Part shown: positions 22,645 through 35,176 of the stretch, piece by piece | Layout: each line of letters opens with the position of its first letter | Numbering within the stretch: the stretch's first letter is position 1 | Origin: Aphrophora alni | Taxonomy: Eukaryota; Arthropoda; Insecta; Hemiptera; Aphrophoridae | Assembly (NCBI GenBank): GCA_963513935.1 | Contig: OY740769.1 | Span: 74,727,712 to 74,791,711, forward strand | Length of the DNA: 64,000 bases | Reading direction: 5' to 3' | Notes under the pieces: generated by a model | Databases searched by the model: none | Told to the model about the DNA's origin: nothing | The model's input: the letters and a program-made list of their open reading frames with translations, nothing else | Made by a program: the position numbers and the translations under genes

Positions 22645-24290
22645 CACCGTTCAATGGGTTTTTTGCTTCAATTGGGAAATCTCTTTTGAATAATACTAGA
22701 CTGGTAAAAGTTACTAATTAAAAAGTCCTATACTCCATGGCATTGACAGCAGTAAGTGAGAAAGACATTGAGAAAGCTATAAATAGCTTCAAATAGAAGG
22801 AAATATCAGATGTAGAAGGAATCTCCATATGGCTTCAAAAGCAGTGTTCACAGGAACTTATTGAGCCACTTGTCACTGTTGTTAATGCTTCCTTCTCGGA
22901 AGAAGTTTTTTCCGGAACTGTTTAAAGTAGCCAAAATTATTTGCATATATAAAACAGGAAAGAAAAAGGATGTGAGTAATTATAGGCCCATAGCCATATC
23001 ACCTGCTTTCAGCAAGATATTTGAAAAACTTTTTTCACTAAAGTTAATAAACTATTTAAACAAACATAAAATTGTATCCTCCAATCAATTTGGCCACCAG
23101 AAGGGAAAATCAACTATAGTTGCAATAGTTAAAACAATTGACTTTATAGTTGAAGGTCTAGACAAGCATAAAAAGGTAGCACGTATATTCTTAGACCTCT
23201 CCAAAGCTTTCTACTGTGTCGACCATACCTTATTGCTGAACAAGTTATACAATTGTAGTGTGAGAGGTAACCCATTAAATTGGTTGAGCTCATATGTGTC
23301 CTACAGAACACAGCAAGTCCAAGTTGCAAACATGCTATTGAGTAAAGTCCAAGTGAGCTATGGAGTTCCTCAGGGATCGGTTCTGGGACCATTATTATTT
23401 CTAATATATATAAATGATTTGTCGTCATATGTAGGAACTTATGGTTTGATTCAATTTGTAGATGACACTACACTCACAATTAAAGCAGATTCTACACAAA
23501 ATTTGGAAATACAATTTCTTATTGAAACAAACTCTGCATGTCAATACTTTGGTGAAAATAACTTGCATATAAATGAAGATAAAACCAAACTACAACATTT
23601 TAACCTAAACCAAAAAATAAAAGCAATGGTCCAATTGTTATATTGGGCGAGAAAGTCATTGAAGTAACAGCAAAGTTCCTTGGCCTGTTAATTGACAATC
23701 AATTAAACTGGTTGGAACATATTGACATCATATGCAGAAAACTATCATCAAATATATATTTGTTGAGGACAGTGAAAACATTTGACTACTACTGTTTTTT
23801 GTATCAAAAATGTAGCCTACTACAGGATAATTTTTACTTAAATTATGGAATTTCTGTGTGGGATAACTCAACAATCCAAAATTTGAGATGAGTATTTATA
23901 CTACAAAAAAGAGCAGTGAGACTGATAACTAGCCTGGGCCAAATAAAATCATGCAAATTGGCTTTTAAAAGACCTGTCTATATTGACTTTATCATTTATG
24001 TACATTTTTGAGGTAGTAACATACTACAAGTATAAATATATGCCCAATATCAAAAGACAAGTGCATAACTAACTATAACACTAGGGGGAAAAAATGACCT
24101 CCAAAAGAAGCCACAAGACTTGAGAAGCATAATAAATAGCCAAGTCAGGCTGGTGTTATCTTTATAAATAAAACTCCCCAAAAGTTAAAACAAGGACAAG
24201 AAAGCCTTTAAAAACAGTCTGAGGGATTTACTACTTTCTGAATCCTTTTATTCGGTGGAGGAGTTCCTCAGACATAATTGCCAGGTAAAA
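22645..24290 (+). pseudogene. CR1-like reverse transcriptase pseudogene
   Basis: Upstream block FNGFFASIGKSLLNN and SEKDIEKAINSFK precede the RT. The long open part (22861-23667) has NYRPIAISPAFSKIFEKLF (motifs 1-2), FLDLSKAFYCVDH (motif A; the D-x4-D pattern keeps the first catalytic Asp), [19 protein letters not shown] (motif B) and QFVDDTTL (motif C; FVDD in place of YADD). After a frameshift near 23643, KFLGLLIDNQLNWLEHID and FILQKRAVRLIT continue the thumb/connection region. NSLRDLLLSESFYSVEEFL ends near 24290. The frame is broken by stops at about 22720, 22795 and 23665. The order and the QKRAVR block fit the CR1/Jockey group seen in insects. Confidence 0.85.
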
Positions 24291-24635
24291 TGACAAAATT
24301 CTTGATAGGGACAGACATGTTATTGTGGTATTTGTTGACACTTGCAGTGCAATATATTTTATCAATGATAGTGGACAGAAATGTATAAACTTGAGTGTTA
24401 TAGTGTTCAAGTATTTATTTGTTTATATTATAATAAATTGTTTGTTATACTGTTTGTATCTTGGAACAAAATTGTTCATTGTTTTGATTGGATTTTAAAT
24501 GTGTTTATATAATATGTATAATTGTTAAGTGTCTATGTATAAATTATGACTTGTTGTATGCAATTTTATTTTCCCACAATGAAAAATAAATTAAATGAAA
24601 TGAGATTACAGTTAAATAGGGTAAATAGTCTATTA

Positions 24636-24892
24636 GTTTAGATTTTGTATGCATAGGAGACACAGGCTTATCTTGGAAAAGTGGTCCTTGATACTCAGCC
24701 ATCAACATAGATCCATCCTAGATTAAAACAATTCAGTCTTCTTTTTATACTCTACTGACCGAAAAAGTGAACAGTGTTTACGGAATAATTCAGAACTTTA
24801 GTATTTTGTGTTTTCTTTCTTGTGTACTATTAGGTACCAAGGGCCACTTTCCAAGGTAAGCCTGTGTCTCCCTATCTGTACAAAATCTAAAC
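24636..24892. mobile_element. PIF/Harbinger-like MITE, 257 bp, TTA duplications
   Basis: Long terminal inverted repeats of about 60 bp begin GTTTAGATTTTGTA at 24636 and mirror CAAAATCTAAAC ending at 24892. Both are followed inward by GGAGACACAGGCTTA-type sequence and a CTTGGAAAGTGG block. TTA stands on both sides (24633-24635 and 24893-24895), the 3-bp duplication typical of PIF/Harbinger. A related single end occurs at 57508-57565. Confidence 0.8.
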
Positions 24893-25699
24893 TTAGTATA
24901 ATGGTTTATCTTTGACTTGTTAGTTCAACCATTATTATTAGTATTGTTAGTAATAGTATCGTTAGTGAAGTATGTTAATCTTGATCAACAGTAATATTGG
25001 TTAATGACACGATATAACAAATATGAATTTGTTTTGGTGACCTAGAAATATAAATTAAATAAAAATTATGTTAGCTTGTAATGACAATGAATTTTGAATG
25101 GTACTGTACATAAAATGTGAATTGAAAATAGGTGGAAAAAGATATTTCATCAATGTTTAAAAATATACAAAATCTGAATTAAAAAAAGAAGGGAAAATAT
25201 TGCAATTTCAAGGTTACACCATTTATAAGAAGAATATACAGAATGAGAGTCACAAAATAATAGTAAAAAAGTGCAACTACATAGTATATTAAAGTATACC
25301 GCATACAAAATGTGAATAAAAAAAAAAAAAGATAGCAACCACTTGGTTATACCAAGTTTAAGAATGTTCAGATTCAAATAAGATCAAACTTTAAGATTTA
25401 TTATTAAGCCTTAAATAATTTTTCATTCGATAAGCTAATGAAAATTATTGTTGTATTATATGTACAATTTATTTAGTTTCATTATTTATTTAAATTATAT
25501 GTGAACTCAAGATTTGAGACCATGGTCTAAATAATCCTTACAACTGAGAAGGAAGTAAATTATTTCAAGTAAAGTTTCTCTATAATATAAATTGATTGAA
25601 AGATCTGCCAATAGGAAAATGTATTAAAAAATACCCATGAAAGGTTAAAAAGCGATACCACACTGTGAGAACAAGCTTGGTGTTTTGGTCACACAGGGT

Positions 25700-27314
25700 T
25701 GTGACAATGTGAAAAGTCAGATATTAAAATAGACTCATTTAAAAGACGCGGTTAAGCCAAACGGATAAGAGATTCAAATAATAAATTAAATGTAGTAACT
25801 TCATTAATAAAAGAAAAATGGATTTTCAAGACAACAATATGAATTATTATGTTTAATTTTAATGTAATTTAGTTTGTTTGTTATAAAATGTAATTTATTT
25901 GTATTTTACGGCAGTGCGGTAAAATGTTGAACAGTGACCGGAAGGAACGCTTTTCGGAAGTGAGAATTTGCCTCATGGTAACGGCAGTCTAAGTCCAGCG
26001 TTAGGAGTGACTGGTTGTATTCAAAAAGAGTCTCAGCTCAGTGATTGAAGGGTTCAGACGTATTTCGACGTTTGTGCGTTGTCAAATAGAACAATAAAAA
26101 AACCGATAGAATGTAAGATTTTATAATTTAGAAGGGACAATAGAGTTGATATTGACATAAGGTATAGACAGTGAAAAATCAGTGTACAAAGAATTGTTAG
26201 AGACTGACTTTACGAGAGACTTTGTTATATAGTAGAATGAATTACCATGCGGTTTTTCTTTGCAATGGCTTCCATGAGTCAAAGGTTTGAGTTTTGAATA
26301 TTTTCTGGACAATAGGACTATAAACCCATATTCAAAGTATTGAACGTGATTGTTATAAATAGTGAACTTTTAAACCAATGTATAAACTTGTAGAATGAGA
26401 CATGAACGTTCAGTGTTTCAGTGTTAATGCTGAGTTGATAATATTTATAGACAAGACTGTTATTTGTGAGAAATATCAAAAGAAATTTTAATTTAAATGA
26501 ATATTAATTTTCATTTTAATAAACAGAAAATAAATATGAATTCCATAAAACAAAGGGAGAAACGATTCGAGGATGTCATCATAAGGGAGAGAGCATTTCC
26601 ACGAGGCGGGATCATGGTGTCTTGGACAATAGGAGAAGTCAACCACGGATTCAAAGTGTTTTCAACGAAACAATAACGTGTTTGGTATCCACGTTTCAGA
26701 AACTCTTATTTTAAACTATGTATGAATTTGATAGAATTTGTGTTGTTCAATATTAGATATAGAATATATAGATGATTAGAATTTTAATAAAAAAGGGTAA
26801 ATCCTTAAACTTAAAACTTTATGAAGAAAACAAATTATAAATTTTCTGATATTCAGTAAAACAATATAACTTGCATTAATTTAAAAGGATGCAATTCTTA
26901 TTTCAATTAAATTCATTTTTTATTTGTATGTTGCAACAAGTAAGATAACGTCAGTAAATAAACTTTATTCAGATCTTTTTCTTATCAATATCATTTTAAT
27001 AGGAGTAATTTGATAGGATGTGTTAGTGTAAGATGTTGAATATGACTATTCAAACTTTATATCTGTCTAATAGTTTAATAAATCTTTATGTTAACATTTC
27101 AGAGACAAGTGTTTTCATTAAATACCAAATATCACTGTAAGTACACTGTGAAAAGAACTTACGACCCCAAATATTTTTTCTTTCTTTTAAATATTTAAAT
27201 TCATTCTTTTTTCAAAATTGGTATGCTAAAGCAAACCTGGCGCCCTATAGTCGAGCAAATTAACAAATTAATTACATTAAATAATAACTTCATTCCTTTT
27301 TTTAAACTATTACA
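25700..27314 (+). repeat. 5' LTR (1,615 bp)
   Basis: Begins TGTGACAATGTGAAAAG and ends CTATTACA. A moderately GC-richer block at 25911-26075 contains several CG dinucleotides and could be the promoter/R region, but no TATA box is convincing. The 63-codon minus-strand frame at 26121 is repeated identically at 33004 only because it lies in the LTR. Confidence 0.92.
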
Positions 27315-27316
27315 AA

Positions 27317-27336
27317 TGTCGCCGCAACTGTGGGCC
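27317..27336 (+). promoter_or_regulatory. Putative tRNA primer-binding site
   Basis: TGTCGCCGCAACTGTGGGCC lies 2 bp after the 5' LTR. It resembles the TGGCGCCCAA-type primer sites of gypsy elements, with mismatches. A diverged relative at 50974 has TGGCGCCCAAATTGT in the same position relative to the LTR end, which supports the call. Confidence 0.5.
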
Positions 27337-27461
27337 TTTTTAGTCGAAATAAACAGTGATTTTGGTAATGAGAACTCTTAAAATCAAGGTAAGGACTCTC
27401 TCTATCATAATAAGAAAGATTCTTTTTTAAAATTTTTTGTGTTAAATATAATAAGATAAAA

Positions 27462-29183
27462 ATGGAGTCAGAAATAGTAAATGTTAATAATAGTGAGGAA
27501 CAGGTAGAGTTAGGAAATCAAAATTCTTTAAATAATATAGAGTCATTAGAATTTACGGGGGATATTTTTGATAATTTACAGAAGGAATCGCAAAGTAATG
27601 AGCAAACAAATGAACAATTTGCACAAAATTTTTTAGATTAAGAAATAAGTAATAATAGTAATAGTAGACGTTCAAGTATGAGTAAAATTAGTAGTTCAGG
27701 TTCGGATTTTAATGGGTTTGATAGTGATGGGATTCTAAAGAGTAAAAAACAGTGTGAAGATATCAATAAAGAAATGGTAGGAATGTTAGAAGTAGAAATT
27801 GTAGAAGAAAATTCAGATAGGGAATTAAGAGTTGAAGAGGTTAGGGTAATTGAACAGGTTAGGGTAATTGAGCCAAATAGGTTAGATGAAGGTAAAAAAT
27901 CTCAAAGTGAGGCGTTTATGATAGAAATGCTGATAGAAATGAGAAAGGATATAAAAAGGTTTGAACAAAGTAGCTTAGAAACAAAAAAAGAAATTAATCA
28001 GAGTAGGTTAGAAACAAAACAAAATAATGTAGATTTGAAACAAGATTTAAATAATAAATTTGATGACTTTAATAATAAATTTGATCAAAATAAGCTAGAA
28101 ATTAACACTAAGCTGGAAAATTTCAATGTTAAACTCGAACAGAATAATGTTAAACTGGATAAAATAGATAATGACTTGAAACTGAGTAAATTAGAGCTAA
28201 GACAAGATAATTTAGATTTAAAAGAAGCAATGTGTAAAAAATTTGAAGAAATGAGGGTTGAATTAAAACCAAATTATGTAAAATCAGAACAGAATCTTAA
28301 ATTGGAAATTAAACAAATGGAAATTAATGTAATGGAAACTAATAATAAAGTAGAATTTGAACAGATTAATAGTGTAGAAGGTATTTTGGTAGAAAATATT
28401 AATAATTTAGATAACAATTTAAATCAAGCAATAGCTGAAATTGAAATTAACAGTTTTAATGAAATAAATAACATGTCAAATGATTTAATAATAATGGAGG
28501 ACAAATGTGTGAATGATTGTGTTCAAGAAATTTCTAAAATAATGAATAATGGGTTAGGTAACAAGGTAAAACTAGAGATAACAAGTAATGTTGAAATTAA
28601 TATGTCTAGTGGGGTTGGAATAGGTATAAGTAATTTGAAAAACAAAGTAAAAGTAAATAATCTAATAACGAAGGTATCAGCTGTTTATTTTAAAAAACAA
28701 GTGGGTCATAAAAATGTAGAGTTTGAAAATTATGTAATGATAAAATTTAAGAGTATCTTTCAAACCCAAGAACAAGAAATTAAAAGTTTTTGTGAGAAAT
28801 CTAACTTTAAATATAATCTTGAAAGTAAAAATGTAGAAATAGTAAAGGAAGGCTTTGTACTAGTATATAAGAATGGTGGGGTTAGTATTCCTAAACTAAC
28901 AGATGTTGAAATTAGGTCATTGGATTCTAAGATGTTTGAGAGAAAGAGAAATGTAGATATGTCTGTAAGGGAGAAAGAGAAAGGTGTTTTGTCAGTACTA
29001 GGAGACAATAACAAAGGGAGATCTTTTGTTAGGAAAGGGTCTGTTGTGATGAATAGGCTAGACAAACTGTCCGTGTGGACAGAAGTATTTAACGCTAGAG
29101 ATATTTACAAAAATCAAATCATGTATTTTAAAATCTTTCACCAATCTGGGAACCATCGTAAAAAATGTATAATTTATAATTGA
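27462..29183 (+). CDS. gag-like coiled-coil protein of the LTR element, with one in-frame stop
   Basis: An ATG at 27462 opens a frame that meets TAA at 27639-27641 (after 59 codons) and continues in the same frame to a stop at 29181-29183; the main open part starts at ATG 27678 (501 residues). It is highly charged and Asn/Lys/Glu-rich. About residues 85-205 of the 501 form a heptad-like repetitive stretch (repeats such as NNKFDDF, LENFNVKLEQNNVKLDKID), i.e. a long coiled coil. Residues about 330-430 are more globular (VYFKKQVGHKNVEFENYVMI). The C-terminus has GNHRKKC, but no CCHC knuckle is intact. Position after the LTR and long coiled coil fit a gypsy-type gag. There is no homology I can name, so the function is inferred. 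The upstream 59-codon piece may be a uORF or be joined by readthrough. Confidence 0.6.
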
Positions 29184-32100
29184 GTTGTAATAAATTGAAA
29201 TTTGGAATGAATAAATAAATGTAAGGACATTTTATAAACACACGGACTTGATTTTTAAAATAATTAATAAAAAGTAGTTAAGATTTTGTTAATAAGTAAG
29301 TTTAAGTTTGATAATGAATGATTAAGAGTTATGAATATTAATAATTTGTGTGTACTAATGAATTTTGTAAGCTAAGACAAAAATATAGAAAATAATTATT
29401 AGCCAAGCGTAAAATATTAAGAGTTTAGTTTTAGAAAACGTTTAGGTATTTGTAAAGTAAAGACGCTGGATTATAGCAGTAAACAACTTTATATGTTTAT
29501 TAAGATCTTAATATTTAGAAAACGTGACGAAAACAGATTAGCTAGATGAGAGGATCATTGGAGCTGCAAGATTGTTAGTAAATAACTCTGTATGTTTGTG
29601 AAAGGAATAAATATTGATTTTACGTGACATAGATAAGATAGTTAGTTCGAAGCGAGGATTCAGAGTAGTGTTGAAGAAAAAATATGCAATATTAAGTAGG
29701 TGGATTCAATAAAATATTCAATAATGACGAGAGAAATAGAATCTAGTTGGAGCTAAAAGGTTCACGTCTTATCAGTAGTAAACAGATAAAGAATTGCGTC
29801 TCTATATACAAAGGGGAAATTGTTTATTCCTTAGTCAGGTATAAATTCCTATGCATGACATTGAGACGAAATATAGGGTGTTACCAAAATGCTGTCTAGG
29901 AAAATAAAAAACGTTTGACGTATAATCGAAAATTAACTTGCGTTTTCAAATGAAAAACTACTTAAATAAAGGATAATTGGTTTTAAATAAAGTAAATAAG
30001 AACAAAAGTAGATTACTTAAATAACTATGATAGAATTAAAAGTAAATTTCTGAGTGAAGAATTTAGAATAAACTTTAAAAATAAAATTTTCGTTTTGAAT
30101 TTGAATAATAACATCTAGAAAGGATTACATAAACAGAAAATCGACGGTGCTAGTAATAAACTTGGTAAAAAATAAACATTATTTCAACTTCAGATGAAAC
30201 GATTTTAATGAAATTTTTTATGAATTTTAAAATTTTCTTCGTGTAAATGCATTTAAGGAGTACATGAACATTTTGGGAGGTTGGAGGTAGGCGTTTGTGT
30301 AGTCAAAATAGAATGTTTTATTCGTAAGAATAAGGCATTCTGAGACTGCATAAGAGGGCGTGTTGTGAAATAGAGATGTGTTTTGGGTTTTATCTTGAAT
30401 CAAGTAGGGATATTGCATTCAACCACTGCACATTTCAACGTCACAACATGTTACTCTGTGTAAGAGTCTAAAGAGCAATTAGAAGTATGCACGGTATAAA
30501 GTAGACGGTTAGAAGAACCTATGTAGGAGAGGTTAGGAAGAAAAATGCATAAATAAGTGTGACATTATTACATGAAAAACTTCATGTAATAAATTTTAGA
30601 CAGATGTTGATTGAAAACAAATTGTAGGATATATAGAAGTGATCGATCTGTATATGTAAGAATAAACCGGACGTGACAAAAGGAGAGTTTTTATGGAATA
30701 AAGTTAAAGGTACTATAAAATTGTAAAAATGTTGATTAGCTGATTAGAATAGGTAATTAGATGTTAAATTGTAAAACGATAAGTTGTATGTTTGACATTG
30801 ATAAATATTAAGGATTATTAGATAATATGAGATAAAAAATTGTTAGTTTTAAGTGATTTGTGGTTTGAAAATATGAAGAATGGTTGTTTAAAGTTTGAGG
30901 ATTTATGTGAGTTTTGCCAAGACAGATAATAATTAAGTTTTTTAAGTTTTTTGATGTTAAATGATGAGTAAAGGAGGTTAAGTTTTTGTTTTTTAAAGGA
31001 AGGAATAATAAATTAATAATGATAAAGAGATTTTGATGAAATTTATAAATGAAATAAATAATTAACGTTTTTTAATAAATAAGGTTTGAATTTAAAACAA
31101 TAGATGATTGTGAGAAGTTATTTGATAAAGGTGTCTAAAGATTTTGATGAAATAAGGTGTTAGCTGGGAAAGCAATGATAATTTTTTTATTTTTTGAAGT
31201 TTTTGTATACAAGTAATAGATGATTAAGAAGATATTAATAAAAAGTAGTTTAAATGAGAGATTTTTGAGTTTTTATAAGAAGATGATGATTTTACAGAAT
31301 TGTTGAGTAAAGTGGTATTTAAAATGAAGTTGTTCTGTTAATAAGCTTTTATAAAAAAGGTAGTTAGGTTGCATTAATGGTAAATTTTTAGTTTTTAAGA
31401 GGTTTTTTGAGTACTGCGATGAAATAAAGGAAATATACGACGATTTTAATGAAATAAAGGAAATATGCGACGATTTTAATGAAATAAAGGGAGATTTAAG
31501 GAATTCTGCGGATAAACGACGATTATTATGATTTTCAAAGGAAGCTACGTTGAAATAAGGAGATTATTTATGAAAGAATATAGGTAAATAATAAGGAGTT
31601 TTTTTTATTATGAAGAATTTGTTTGGGGATTAATGCAACTTTGATTATTAAAATATGAAAGATAAGATGGAAATAATTTTAAGATAGGATACTGAGAGAC
31701 AATACAATTGTAAAGAGGTAATTTTTAAATAAATAGATGAGTTTTGTAAGTAATTATATTTTTTTTGATAATAATGATGTTATATTTTGAATTTTAGTTG
31801 AAGAAAAGAGTTTTTTTTTGGTAATTGTAAAATCAGTAGTTAACATGTTATCCCAGCAAGACAAAGAGTAATTGAGAATTGATAAAGAATAAATAATTAT
31901 TGGATTTAAACTAAAATGAATAATAATATAAGATGATAATTGAAAAGTTTTAAAGTAAATTGAAGTAATGTTGAGTAATAAGTAAATAATTTTGTAATGG
32001 TGTTAATGATAATGAGAAGTTTTAAATTTTAATTGTATTAAGTTGAAGGAATTATTCAGATGAATATCTAGAGTCAAAGGTAGATTTTCAAAGGATGTAG

Positions 32101-32582
32101 AAATGTCGTCTTGGCAAAGAGGATGAGACAAGAAAAAGTATATAGACGGCTGTCTGGGAGATAAGCTTTGAGTGACGGGATCCTGTCAACAAAAAATGTT
32201 GATGGAAAGTTTCAGCCAACAAGGTTGGAAAGGAAACTGATGATGGGTTTTATTGTATAGATAGAGATAAGGCTTGGCACTAATTGATTCGTATATATTT
32301 TTTCTTTTTACAAATGAGTTATGATGACTCAAACAAATTGAGATAGTAAAATAGGATTATTAATAAATAGATTTTTTAGTTTTTATAAGAAAAGAGAATC
32401 TTTCTTAAAATTAAGTATACTAGGGATACTTATTTTCTTTCATGAGGTCCTTAGCTTCTGAAATGAAATGTCTTGAACATCCATTAAAAAAAATTTTTTT
32501 TTTTCTTTCTCGATTTGAAATATATATATATAAAAGCTTTGTATTCCAATACCTGTATTGAAATACAAACCTTGTGGGGTTT
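29184..32582. other. Interior of the LTR element, non-coding as far as seen
   Basis: Long purine- and AT-rich sequence full of stops in all plus frames. No RT, protease, RNase H or integrase motifs. It contains a 30-bp tandem repeat (GAAATAAAGGAAATATACGA-type unit, 31421-31493, about 2.4 copies). It ends with GTGGGGTTTT next to the right LTR, the position of a polypurine tract. TATATATATA lies at 32520. Confidence 0.55.
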
Positions 32583-34197
32583 TGTGACAATGTGAAAAGT
32601 CAGATATTAAAATAGACTCATTTAAAAGACGCGGTTAAGCCAAACGGATAAGAGATTCAAATAATAAATTAAATGTAGTAACTTCATTAATAAAAGAAAA
32701 ATGGATTTTCAAGACAACAATATGAATTATTATGTTTAATTTTAATGTAATTTAGTTTGTTTGTTATAAAATGTAATTTATTTGTATTTTACGGCAGTGC
32801 GGTAAAATGTTGAACAGTGACCGGAAGGAACGCTTTTCGGAAGTGAGAATTTGCCTCATGGTAACGGCAGTCTAAGTCCAGCGTTAGGAGTGACTGGTTG
32901 TATTCAAAAAGAGTCTCAGCTCAGTGATTGAAGGGTTCAGACGTATTTCGACGTTTGTGCGTTGTCAAATAGAACAATAAAAAAACCGATAGAATGTAAG
33001 ATTTTATAATTTAGAAGGGACAATAGAGTTGATATTGACATAAGGTATAGACAGTGAAAAATCAGTGTACAAAGAATTGTTAGAGACTGACTTTACGAGA
33101 GACTTTGTTATATAGTAGAATGAATTACCATGCGGTTTTTCTTTGCAATGGCTTCCATGAGTCAAAGGTTTGAGTTTTGAATATTTTCTGGACAATAGGA
33201 CTATAAACCCATATTCAAAGTATTGAACGTGATTGTTATAAATAGTGAACTTTTAAACCAATGTATAAACTTGTAGAATGAGACATGAACGTTCAGTGTT
33301 TCAGTGTTAATGCTGAGTTGATAATATTTATAGACAAGACTGTTATTTGTGAGAAATATCAAAAGAAATTTTAATTTAAATGAATATTAATTTTCATTTT
33401 AATAAACAGAAAATAAATATGAATTCCATAAAACAAAGGGAGAAACGATTCGAGGATGTCATCATAAGGGAGAGAGCATTTCCACGAGGCGGGATCATGG
33501 TGTCTTGGACAATAGGAGAAGTCAACCACGGATTCAAAGTGTTTTCAACGAAACAATAACGTGTTTGGTATCCACGTTTCAGAAACTCTTATTTTAAACT
33601 ATGTATGAATTTGATAGAATTTGTGTTGTTCAATATTAGATATAGAATATATAGATGATTAGAATTTTAATAAAAAAGGGTAAATCCTTAAACTTAAAAC
33701 TTTATGAAGAAAACAAATTATAAATTTTCTGATATTCAGTAAAACAATATAACTTGCATTAATTTAAAAGGATGCAATTCTTATTTCAATTAAATTCATT
33801 TTTTATTTGTATGTTGCAACAAGTAAGATAACGTCAGTAAATAAACTTTATTCAGATCTTTTTCTTATCAATATCATTTTAATAGGAGTAATTTGATAGG
33901 ATGTGTTAGTGTAAGATGTTGAATATGACTATTCAAACTTTATATCTGTCTAATAGTTTAATAAATCTTTATGTTAACATTTCAGAGACAAGTGTTTTCA
34001 TTAAATACCAAATATCACTGTAAGTACACTGTGAAAAGAACTTACGACCCCAAATATTTTTTCTTTCTTTTAAATATTTAAATTCATTCTTTTTTCAAAA
34101 TTGGTATGCTAAAGCAAACCTGGCGCCCTATAGTCGAGCAAATTAACAAATTAATTACATTAAATAATAACTTCATTCCTTTTTTTAAACTATTACA
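32583..34197 (+). repeat. 3' LTR (1,615 bp)
   Basis: Partner of the 5' LTR at a constant offset of 6,883 bp, followed by the GGGT duplication at 34198-34201. Confidence 0.92.
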
Positions 34198-34201
34198 GGG
34201 T

Positions 34202-34950
34202 GCTCAAATCACTTTAACAAATGTGATGTAAATTCTAGATATTTATACGCCCAACACTTGTACTCTTTAAAGGAGTACTGTTGAATAGAGAAGAAAACAT
34301 AAAATTTTCAATTAAAAAATTAGTTGGCTAATTTCAATTTTCATCACTGAAGTTAAAATAAATCTTCATCTAAATAGAATGCTCAATCTAAAACTCATAT
34401 TACTTCTAACTAAATATTTGAACCACTGATAAGTGGTCAAAACTGAATCGAAGTAGGAGTGAACTTTAAAATGAACACATAGTATTTAGAATTTGGATAA
34501 ATTATTCCAGAGTTTAAAACAATGGGATCATTGGACAAAGTCCCATATCTGAGTCTTTACCATGATGATGATTGCAATAGTCTAAATATGTCATTAAATA
34601 CCAATCATTTTTACGATTGTGGACATAACTATTAAAATCAAATCAAATGTTTACATCAAATATTTATTTAACATAGAAATGTTAATGTACCGGTATGTCA
34701 TGTATTATTTTACTTTTACATTTTGTAATTCTTATATAAAATAATATATACAGTGTAACTTGTAATTCTTTATAACATGAGGTATCTATTTGTGTGTAAA
34801 GTTGTACAAAATAACAAAAATATTTTTTCTTAAACATAAAAACTTAAGTAAATGTCTGTGAACCACAACTTAAAAAAATTACCTAAATTTCTTATCACAG
34901 TGTTTTTGTAAGAATTTAAGGAACATAATAAAGAGAAAAAATATAACTAA
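34202..34950. other. MYCBP 3' flank and probable 3' UTR (minus strand)
   Basis: AT-rich. Complement AATAAA motifs lie downstream of the MYCBP stop, for example TTTATT at 34663-34668, giving a possible 3' UTR of about 290 bp. No other feature. Confidence 0.4.
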
Positions 34951-35176
34951 TTAAGAAGGTTCTTCGGCTGTTGTCGTTTCTGGTTCTTGGGGAGGCAAAT
35001 TTTCCGCAGTTGTGTCTACTTCTTCAGGAGGTTCGTATTTAGCAAGTCGTTCTTTCAACAAAGCATTCTCCTCTTCAAGAGTTTGATTTCTCATATTCAC
35101 TGACTCTAACTCAGCTTTTAGTGCATCCAATTCACCTACATCTGCGTTTTTATCACCTAAGTGTTTCCGAACATAT
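34951..35176 (-). other. MYCBP: MYCBP exon 3 (terminal)
   Basis: Acceptor AG is the CT at 35177-35178 on the + strand. It encodes the C-terminal coiled coil (RNQTLEEENALLKERLAKYE) and a Thr/Glu-rich tail, with stop TAA (TTA at 34951-34953). Confidence 0.95.

Larger units (their letters stand above)
21780..24603 (+). mobile_element. CR1-like non-LTR retrotransposon, degenerate and interrupted
   Basis: In order: an SGNH-esterase-like ORF1 relic (21790-22026), a hairpin MITE insertion (22105-22214), a tRNA-like segment, a reverse transcriptase ORF (about 22645-24290), then a 3' UTR ending near AATAAATTAAATGAAATGAG (24583-24603). The endonuclease part expected between ORF1 and RT is missing or unrecognisable, so the copy is internally deleted. 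Limits are approximate. Confidence 0.75.
25700..34197 (+). mobile_element. LTR retrotransposon, 8.5 kb, recent insertion, gag-like ORF only
   Basis: Two long direct repeats, 25700-27314 and 32583-34197 (1,615 bp each, constant offset 6,883), show no difference in the stretches compared. They start TGTGACAATG and end TATTACA. The 4-bp sequence GGGT duplicates at 25696-25699 and 34198-34201, marking the insertion. A primer-binding-site-like sequence follows the left LTR. The 5.3-kb interior has a gag-like ORF but no protease, RT, RNase H or integrase that I can see; it ends before the right LTR in a GTGGGGTTTT tract. Near-identical LTRs imply a young insertion. The missing pol suggests a non-autonomous (LARD-like) element mobilised in trans. 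Confidence 0.92.

Noticed and set aside
26121..26312. 63-codon minus-strand ORF repeated exactly at 33004-33195
   Set aside because: The identity is explained by both copies lying at the same place in the two LTRs; there is no coding support.
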